A stretch of 64,000 nt of DNA from Annulohypoxylon bovei var. microspora (Eukaryota > Ascomycota > Sordariomycetes > Xylariales > Hypoxylaceae). A program made the position numbers and the translations under genes. A model generated the notes under the pieces. That model was not told where the DNA came from, ran no database searches, and saw only the letters and a program-made list of their open reading frames with translations. Where the stretch lies: NCBI GenBank assembly GCA_022836615.1, contig MU405229.1, positions 62,001 to 126,000 of the forward strand, given 5' to 3'. Positions 56,704 to 64,000 of the stretch are shown one piece after another (positions within the stretch are counted from its first letter, which is position 1; each line of letters opens with the position of its first letter).

Positions 56704-58580
56704 TTTCTCAGGTCCGCCTATTTAGCATTTTGAGGCTTGGCTTCGACTCTGTATATACTATGCCAAACCAAGCCAATACGGAGGAATTCCCATTTCGCTC
56801 ATTACTTACCTACTCCCGGGAATCGGTCGATTGTACATATCCACACACGCACGCGTCGAGGTTACGGATTCCATGCATATCAGGTCTGGAAAAAGAAGCA
56901 ACAAAAAAACTCGAAATCGGAAGGTCTGCATAGCCAGGAGTGTTTACAAGCATATTTAGAACATCGCGGTGGATGATAGGAGGGGTTGATAGTTGGAGGA
57001 GATACCATGATCGATTAAATGTCGAACGGCTTTTTGGCGGTTTTTGGTCTTTAGTGTGCGTGTATCCGGGGTGGGGTGGGGAGAGTGTACGACTAGGTAC
57101 GAGGCAATACACGATGCTAGTTGGTGCTGCATGGCAGAGAAATATGGATGCCGTGTATAGTACAGGAGATAGGGAATTTGACAAATCACCAACAGTCTTT
57201 GCTCTTCGCGATATATGGTATGTGTGCTTAGTAGGTGTGTTTAAGGTAGTCGGTTACTTGGTTACACAATCCCGAACTAAGAAAGGGGTAATGTGGAGAT
57301 GTGATGTTCCATTAAGGTACCTCTCACGCCCCATATCTGACAGTCGACCTTTAGGCAAGGAATCCCGGCATTGGCAAAGAAGCCGGGCTTACTAGTAGTG
57401 ATATCTTAAAAAGTAAGATCCTAAATACTCATACATGGAAGTCCCTTCCAACGTCAGCGATTCTCACGATCTAGCCCAGTAGTGTAAGCACCTAAGCTGC
57501 AGTAGTGGCAGTTCCCCCGTTTTTACCCCTATTTTAAGTTGGTAGCCCTAATGAACCCTTCCCAGTCCCTAAAAACTACGCATATCTACCACGAAACACG
57601 AAGTTTGTGGGTAGGTAGGTACTCGCTACTGTTAGTGAGCCGAGTGTGAGAAACTTTTCATTTCGTACAGTGAATATGTCGCATAGGAAGAACACCTCAA
57701 GCCTAATAGTTGGGTTGCCCTATCCCATCACATCAATTAGACAGCCTGGAGGACCACTTGATCCAAAGAACGACATAGGTAATAATCAAGCTGCCAGACA
57801 GCATGCAACAGAAACCACCACTCGATGACAGACCTCTAAGCAAGAGACCGAGATTCTCACAGCATCTACCCCACTTTTCTAAGGGTAGAAGTGCATTCAT
57901 TTCATCTCACCCACACCGAAAATCCCCCGAACCCGCAAAATAATGTACCAACGGCCCCGTCTCCCATCCCCTTTGAGCCCCCCGTCCCGCATCCGCAGGA
58001 CAGATAGCAGGGCCTTGGAGGAAGACGGGAGGGCAAACGGTCAATTCGCATAACATGCCAAACCAACCCAAGCCCCCGCCCGTAAATCCCTCCTGGGACC
58101 GTTGGCGCGTACCACGTTTGTAAAAAAACAGAGTGATACGTGGGACACCGAGAAAAAAGAAGGGTGCCCCATTCGATGTACCGCATGGATTACAGAGCTT
58201 CAAGGAAGGATCTCGCCTTGTGCTCCACCTTGCCGCGCGGAGAGTGAAAGGAAGAGGAGAGATTAGGAAGTATTGAAAAGGAGTTCGCTAGAACTGTTCG
58301 GATAGGAATTGGATAGTACGGCGTAAAGTAATATGAGGGATCGATTAAAAAGAAAGGGAGGAATCGGCACACTAGAAATACCATTTAGCAAGTCTTCAAA
58401 CAAAACACAAGAAAAGGGGGCCATGTGTATTATTCGTAATTCACTACCTCCCAGGAGAGACCGCAATTCCAAACTCCCCTGATGTCAGTATAGGGTATCG
58501 GTATCGTACATCATCTCCACCCTCTCTCCCATCAGTCGTGCTGCCGTAGTTAGGGCAAGACTCGCGAGGAATGAAGGCGC
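56704..58580. other. Convergent 3' intergenic region (1.9 kb)
   Basis: Between the 3' ends of the STAND gene (+) and Nup37 (-). Several frames of 60-151 codons overlap on both strands (such as 56940-57395) but none shows a motif. No repeats of note. Confidence 0.55.
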
Positions 58581-60841
58581 CTATGAGTCGAAGATGACCT
58601 TCTTACGGCCTCTTCCTCGACCGTTATCAAGGGCGTCCAACTCGCGGTCTATCTCCATGATATCCAGCATCTCGACCTCGACATCTCTTTCGTCTTCCTC
58701 GTCCTGCTGCTCGACATCTGCAGCAGCACTCAAGCTCTCTGCGAATGAAAAGCCGGATCTCGGTCTCGAGGGTAATTGCATCGGTCGTTGTTCCGTCTGT
58801 GTTTGCGTCGTGTTACCGTTTGATGACGGCTCGTCAAATACCCCATCCACCGCAGATCTCGACAGCTTTCTTCTGGGTCCGACAGATAAGTTGTAAGCAA
58901 CACTGCCAGGTTGTTCTGGTCGGGGATAGACAGAGATGGCGCTGTTCTCCTTTGCACGCTCGCTCATTCTCTTCCGGCGACCCATCACACCACCGATTCG
59001 AGTTCCGACGACTGTCTCGCTCTCCCTAACAATCACCAGACGAGCCTCGCCACACACCAGCAATTCAACAGGCAAGCCCTCATGACTCGAGCCCGCGCCG
59101 CCACTTTCTATGAAACGGACGATAGCGCCGACGCCCGTGCAACGTTCGCCCATCAAACCAACACTTAAATCATTCAATCGAACCATTCGGGTAGGCTGTG
59201 CGCCGCTGAAGAGGTTAACTCCACCGCCGACGCCCTTGCGAATCTGTGCGTCCCAGAATTTCAAGACGCCGGGTATGACAAAGATATGCTCGGGTCCTCC
59301 GATCCACAGAGCAACGCTCTCATCAGCCGTTGTAGTCGTGCTAGCCGGTAAGGGGGTCACGACTATGCCTCCTTTAACCGAAGACAGGCGTTCGGGGCCG
59401 GAGGATGTCGTCAGAGCATCGCGCCTCGAGTGAGGAGTCATAGGTACGAAATCGGAACCACTGCCAGACGTGCGTTGAGAAGCGGGGTTTCGTAAAGGAC
59501 TGGTGCCTTCGACATATCCAGTTACATTGAACTCTGTCAACGCGTCACCACGAATGCCAGATGCAGGTTTGCCAAACAGGGCAGGGCCCTGGGGAGATAC
59601 ACCATCGATATCCCAAATGCCCCATTGGCCATCTGCAAGGAGGGCGAGGATGGCACGGCCATGAGCGATCCACGATGCCGCAAGGATCGGTTTTCGTGTT
59701 GAAAATGGTCGGGAAAATGGCGGGTAGAATGATATGAGCCAAGAGCCCTGAGAAGGGAATGGGCCTTCGGATAAGTCGTCGGGCGGCATCGAGGCAAGCG
59801 CATAATCGTATATCCTGACGGCGTCGGATGAAGCGTTACATAGTAGTTGGGTTGAGTGGGTAGGGTTAAAAGAGATAGAGGCAAGAGGTTTGGGCAGGAA
59901 TTCGGTTTGGAAAGGTTCGATACGTTGACCCGACTTAGACGTCTCCTCTAGAGGAAAGTCCCATAGCCGTAACGCACCAGAGGCTTCGGGGGAGTGAGCG
60001 GCTATTACAACTCTTGGAAGTGCCCTAGATTCTGAGCGCGATCGCTCGGTCGACTTGTTGCGTTCCGACACGGCTTTCGATCTAATGAGAGTCATTGCGA
60101 GACTATCACTGCCTTTTATTTGGCCGGCAAGCAGGGTCATCGTCTCACCCCATTTACCATTGCCAGCCTTCCCAGCCAGTAAACTCTCCTGTAGATCTGC
60201 CCTAGCCTTACTTAGGGGAGAGGGCGGGACGAGCGGTAGTGTGATGAGAAATACCTCGCGAGTGGCGCAAGAGGCAGCAAATACCATTCTGTCTTTTAGG
60301 ATCTCTGTGCCTCCCCATGCCGCATCTTCAGCCGTACAAGGCGTCAGAGGCAACGCGGCGAGATGAAGCACAGGAGTGCCGAACTCAAGATCGAGTGTCT
60401 GAACGATCTCGGGGTATGGTGCATCCTCATCAACATCCTCCTCGAACTGTGGTTGGTCGACAAATGATGCTCCTTTCCCAGCTGGTGCAGCATCCTCCTC
60501 GTCGGAATCGATAATCATCACGGCATCTGCAGCAGGTTTGCCATTTTGTTTACCCGTAGGGCCGCGCTGGGCTTCTTTGATAACCTCGGCCTTAAACTTT
60601 CGTCCTCCACGCCAGATTATCGTTATGCCATTTTCGTGACCGTAGATGAGGATGGTAGCGCCCTGGGGCGAGAGAACTGGGTAGGTCTGGACGGCATGGA
60701 TATGGCGAGTGAGATTATACCTATGAAGCACAATATGTTAGACAAGAGCAAGCAGACATACCGTATCCATATTCAGGGCACATACGTGTATTGGATATTC
60801 TGCGCAGTCCGACGGACACGAGGCACTGTAGTTGGGGCCAT
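58581..60841 (-). CDS. Nucleoporin Nup37-type WD40-like protein
   Basis: Two exons, 60786-60841 and 58581-60720, with a 65 nt intron (GTATGT...TAG) encode 731 residues. The short first exon MAPTTVPRVRRTAQNIQYT joins YNLTRHIHAVQTYPVLSPQG, a block I associate with filamentous-fungal Nup37. TILIYGHENGITIIWRGGRK and IVQTLDLEFGTPVLHLAALP follow. WD-like repeats include GALRLWDFPLEETSK, ASISFNPTHSTQLLCNASSD and LALLADGQWGIWDIDG. The C-terminus is Ser/Arg-rich and acidic (VEMLDIMEIDRELDALD) with a basic end. Nup37 belongs to the Y (Nup84/107) complex of the nuclear pore. The protein is longer than animal Nup37, as in related fungi. Family call is moderately firm. Confidence 0.75.
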
Positions 60842-62461
60842 CGTGAGAGCGGACAAAAGCTTCAAGCGAAGCTATTGCCGACGAATACAGGACAGGTAGA
60901 ATGTAGTTCAATGAACAATAATGTGCATCGACAGATCCGTATAATCTATTATTAACACATCGCAGGATATGTCAATCTAATGACGCGGTTGTTGCTAAGG
61001 TGGATAGCTGTAGTTGGAATTGAAATCGCGACTTTGGAATGGACTAACGCGACAAGACCAAAGAAACCATGTCACATTTTCCAAAGTCTCGAGAGCACGT
61101 GACTTTGGAATGCGCATTGGCCACTTACAGAAAGAGCACCTGCGAAGGTACAAAGATACATGGCGCATCGCACTTATAAGATTACATAATTCAACGTCAA
61201 CATCATCCAAGTTTTATACAAGCATATCGAAACACCATCATCAAACCCCATCGTCAATATAGTACCACCACGTCGGTGCCTATATACAAGCGGTCAGGCG
61301 GCTAATCGAAGTTTTTTTTTCATAACCCCTCCCCAACCACAACCCAGCAGCCCATAAAGAACAGATCCACCTCGTAGAAGGACCCCTAAGATATTCATTC
61401 CCTCCGTTTCAGTACCGACGATCTCAGCGTCATTCGTGACAGGGTCCAGTCGATCAACATCCCCAATTCGGCACGCTTGTACCGAAAAGCCACGCGCGGA
61501 TAGAAGATCGTCAAAGAGGCAACCTAACCCACGATAGCCTAACACAGCCCGAACCGGGCGACTGCCCAAATCTGGGGTTGGATGACCTATCTGTCTGGCG
61601 CTCAGGAACCTGGGAAAAATCATGTCAAAAAGCCCAGATTCGGAGTGTTACAAACTGACGGTGATATTACCTATCAACGACGACTAATCCATTGTTTCAC
61701 CTATAACCCGCCTGTCTCAAACAGCGTCGTTCAGAAACCGTCAAGCGTATTACATGTACATTTTCTGTTTAATTAACTACTTAGGTAGGTAGGCTAGACA
61801 CGGCCAAGGGTCATAATACAAACGTGTATACGTCACTAGACAGTTGACGACCATAAACACTTCCAAAAGCTACTATAGCATCCACAAGCAAATGCATAGT
61901 CATTCGGACTATCTGAATAATATACAGCAAAGTCTCCTTCAATGACCACTGATGCCTAATCCCCTATCAGAACTCTTCGCGCACAAGTCAAGGCGGCATT
62001 CCTGCTCAAAATTCCGAAGGCCACGTCAAAGGTTTCGGCTTGGTCTTCTATTAACTATCTCACGTCTGCAGAGTGGGTATAATGCAAATCATCGCGTAGT
62101 GATTTGCTTCCACCCCCTTTTTCATTCAATTGGGCTCGGGCCCTAGTAGATCTCGCGAGAATTTCCGAAGTTGATTGTCGAACTGCATATCGCGACGCGG
62201 CCAGTCGACAATGTGCAAAACAATAAGGAGAGGACGGCGTTGGAGGGTTTCATCGGTAAGATCTAAGCTGACGGTCACGCCCTATACTGTGACCCAATAT
62301 GTTGTTCCATACACCTCAATACATAATAACGCCTGGGATCGTCGTGTCCGATCGATCATCCAATGACGAATGGCCACCATGAAACGCCGTCAATGCCGAT
62401 GTGAATAAAAAGTGTTACAAAGCGGAAGTCGTTCATCGTGATATTTGCGATGGGAGGGTTT
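60842..62461. other. Intergenic, no supported gene (1.6 kb)
   Basis: Upstream of Nup37 and downstream of the WSC gene. It holds the three-copy GACTTTGGAA motif and a CACGTG E-box near 61096. The 109-codon minus frame at 61294-61623 shows no domain and is left out. Confidence 0.55.
61030..61110. promoter_or_regulatory. Three exact copies of GACTTTGGAA upstream of Nup37
   Basis: GACTTTGGAA occurs at 61030-61039 (+), as TTCCAAAGTC at 61079-61088, and again at 61101-61110 (+). A CACGTG box lies between the last two. The cluster is 190-270 bp before the Nup37 start codon (minus strand). Three copies of one 10-mer in 81 bp is unlikely by chance and suggests a regulatory site; the factor is unknown. 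Confidence 0.6.
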
Positions 62462-63439
62462 TCAAGCATTGGTAACCTAGAAAGGGGTTAGACCTCGGAA
62501 ATAGAAGGTGGTGGCACACTTGGATTACATACCCTCAGAATTCTCCGCGAATAATCTTGGTTGTCGGCGATGCTGCCATCGCTCATTCGTCGGTTCATAA
62601 CAGGGTCGAGACGAGAGTCGGACATCGAGAGTCCACCGCTGCTAGAGGGAGGCTTGCCACCACTGATGAACGCGTTGACGGCGGCATTTCGTCGGTGCTC
62701 CTCTTCGATCTCGGCGTTTCTCTTTCGGCGCATCCAGAAAAATCCTCCTCCGATTAGAGCTCCCACGGCAACGACACCAACAACAACGCCACCAGCAATG
62801 CCCGCTACGTTCGGAGTCGACTTGTTGCTGTCAGGTTCAGACGAGGCCGTAATTGTCTCGATAGTATCTACCATAATAATTAGCACAAGATGATAGAATT
62901 ATTCGAGAAATAGCAACTTACCGGAGGTGCTAGCTGGCGAAGAAGCCGAACTAGTCTTGGAGGAGGTGCTGGAGGAACTGGAAGAGCCCGCTTCTGATGC
63001 TTCGCCAACGGACACTCTCTTTCCGGTGTTGTAGACGGTGTAGGTGTCAAGGCCACCACCTATGAGAAGTTAGTCGCACATTCCTAGAGATAAAGATAGA
63101 AAAGAACGACGTACAGGCATCGTCGCCGAAACCAGGGCAAGGCTCGGTGCATTGGTCATCGTCTACGAGATCAGCCTTATTGGGATACTCATCACCACAC
63201 CAGCAATCGACCGAGTTAGAAGCACCCGCAACGTAGCCATTTGTGCGACACACTCCCGCGCATGCACCCTGTGAGTTGAAATCGTCCGTATTCTGATGCT
63301 TCATCGTTCCAACCGACTTGTAACAACCATGAACGGTGTCGGTACCAACTATCGGATCTGTTGCTGCCTTTTCCTTGGTGGCTGTGGATAGAGTGGCGAA
63401 AGCCAGAACGGCCGCAACGGTGAACTGACGGAGCGACAT
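62462..63439 (-). CDS. WSC-domain single-pass cell-wall integrity sensor
   Basis: Four exons, 63115-63439, 62922-63059, 62533-62867 and 62462-62476, encode 270 residues. A signal peptide (MSLRQFTVAAVLAFATLSTA) is followed by a WSC domain: VHGCYKSVGTMKHQNTDD, GACAGVCRTNGYVAGAS, DCWCGDEYP, and CPGFGDDAC joined to GGLDTYTVY. An O-glycosylation-prone Ser/Thr stalk follows, then a transmembrane helix (GIAGGVVVGVVAVGALIGGG), an RRKR stop-transfer, and a cytosolic tail with DYSRRILR. The last exon has 15 nt and gives VTNA plus stop, which restores the usual tail end RILRVTN. Such proteins sense wall stress and signal through Rho1 and the PKC-MAP kinase pathway. The start is the ATG at 63439; the longer open frame upstream begins only with TTG. 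Confidence 0.9.
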
Positions 63440-64000
63440 GGTGATAATGTTCAAGGGGTATCCGCAAGAACTTAGTCGAAAATTATTTTAGTTAATACAA
63501 TGGAGCCAAGAGTCCAATTCTCTCAACCCGATCAACGACTAGAGAGAATGAGAATCAAGTAATAGCTTGGTTTCAATCTCCTCTAGGGAGTGAGCCGTAA
63601 GATTTCCTTATCGTATCGTATTTGGTAGTATCTCGGTTTTCATCGACCAACACGGCTTCGGGAGTTAGAAACTGATGATCACGCGGTTCAATTCATATAA
63701 ATGAAGACCAGGCGTTCCTTTGACTATTGTTTCTTGTTGGTTATCTCCAATAGTATTAACCGATATACCTTCCTTCTTTCCGCCCTTTGGACTGGCGAAT
63801 ATGACGAGTAGGTAAAAGGAACGTGATAAAAACAATAGGGCGCTAAATCAATAATCTTTGTTAGAGTTCGTTGTTCATAGAATTGCCGCCCGCCTAACCT
63901 CCTTTGTACAATTCTCGGGAGGTTAAGTATTACGTCTAGTAGTCGAAGTGAGGATAGGAAATATTCTCGGCAATGTAGTACACATGAGTCGATCGAAGTG
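63440..64000. other. Intergenic: WSC gene upstream region
   Basis: Sequence upstream of the WSC gene to the window edge. A CATATAAATG word lies near 63694. No gene is seen. Confidence 0.5.

Noticed and set aside
61294..61623. 109-codon minus-strand frame
   Set aside because: No motif; glycine-rich end arises from a C-rich plus strand; no supporting exons.
1..64000. tRNA and 5S rRNA genes
   Set aside because: Looked for B-box-like GGTTCGANNCC words on both strands by eye and found no convincing tRNA; a tRNAscan-SE/Infernal run would settle this.
1..64000. Secondary-metabolite cluster or CRISPR array
   Set aside because: No PKS, NRPS, terpene synthase or similar core enzyme is present, and no regularly spaced repeats were seen; CRISPR is not expected in a fungus.

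Overview
The window looks like chromosomal DNA of a filamentous ascomycete (Pezizomycotina, most likely Sordariomycetes; an order such as Xylariales is possible but not shown). The grounds are genes split by 50-110 nt GT-AG introns with CTAAC/CTGAC-type branch sites, an AA9 polysaccharide monooxygenase, a secreted fungal haem peroxidase, a C2H2 plus Zn2Cys6 transcription factor, a WSC wall sensor, a NACHT/NB-ARC-like STAND protein, and AT-rich transposon remnants whose repeat copies differ mainly by C/T changes (RIP-like). Most genes are spliced, so exon joins below come from reading frame, splice signals and family motifs; none is confirmed by transcript data.

Layout. 0-6 kb: a truncated AA9 LPMO (-), an NmrA-type NAD(P)-binding protein (-) and a six-exon dual zinc-finger transcription factor (+). 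7-15 kb: translation factor eIF2A (-), a GNAT-like protein of unknown role (-) and a secreted haem peroxidase with a long C-terminal extension (-). 15-22 kb: gene-poor, with a 1.1 kb TA-flanked inverted-repeat element, a small beta-trefoil-like protein (+), a putative zinc-binding protein (-), and a 690 bp MULE-type element with perfect 47 bp terminal repeats and a 9 bp target duplication. 22-31 kb: kinesin-10 (Kid/KIF22 type, +), mitochondrial AIM24 (+) and an MFS monocarboxylate-type transporter (+). 31-36 kb: a multiply broken homocitrate synthase pseudogene (-) and a seven-exon secreted S33 peptidase (-). 37-43 kb: a CSC1/OSCA-type channel (+) and a dynamin/Mx-like GTPase (-) whose 3' end runs into decayed repeat sequence.

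44-57 kb is the most unusual part. A divergent pair, a coiled-coil/glycine-hairpin protein (-) and an AIG1-like GTPase (+), each carries one lesion: a frame break in the first and an in-frame TAG in the second. Next come the U2 spliceosomal snRNA (-) and, divergent from it, a Pml1/SNIP1 FHA protein (+), a spliceosome RES-complex subunit. Then comes a 1,629-residue STAND/NLR-like protein (+) with a serine-hydrolase N-terminus, a P-loop module and a ~1,000-residue disordered tail. 58-64 kb: Nup37 (-) and a WSC-domain wall sensor (-).

There is no classical biosynthetic gene cluster. The possible joint themes are wall and lignocellulose work (LPMO, peroxidase, WSC), spliceosome parts (U2 with Pml1), and a loose set of large GTPases and a STAND protein that could belong to fungal self/non-self recognition.
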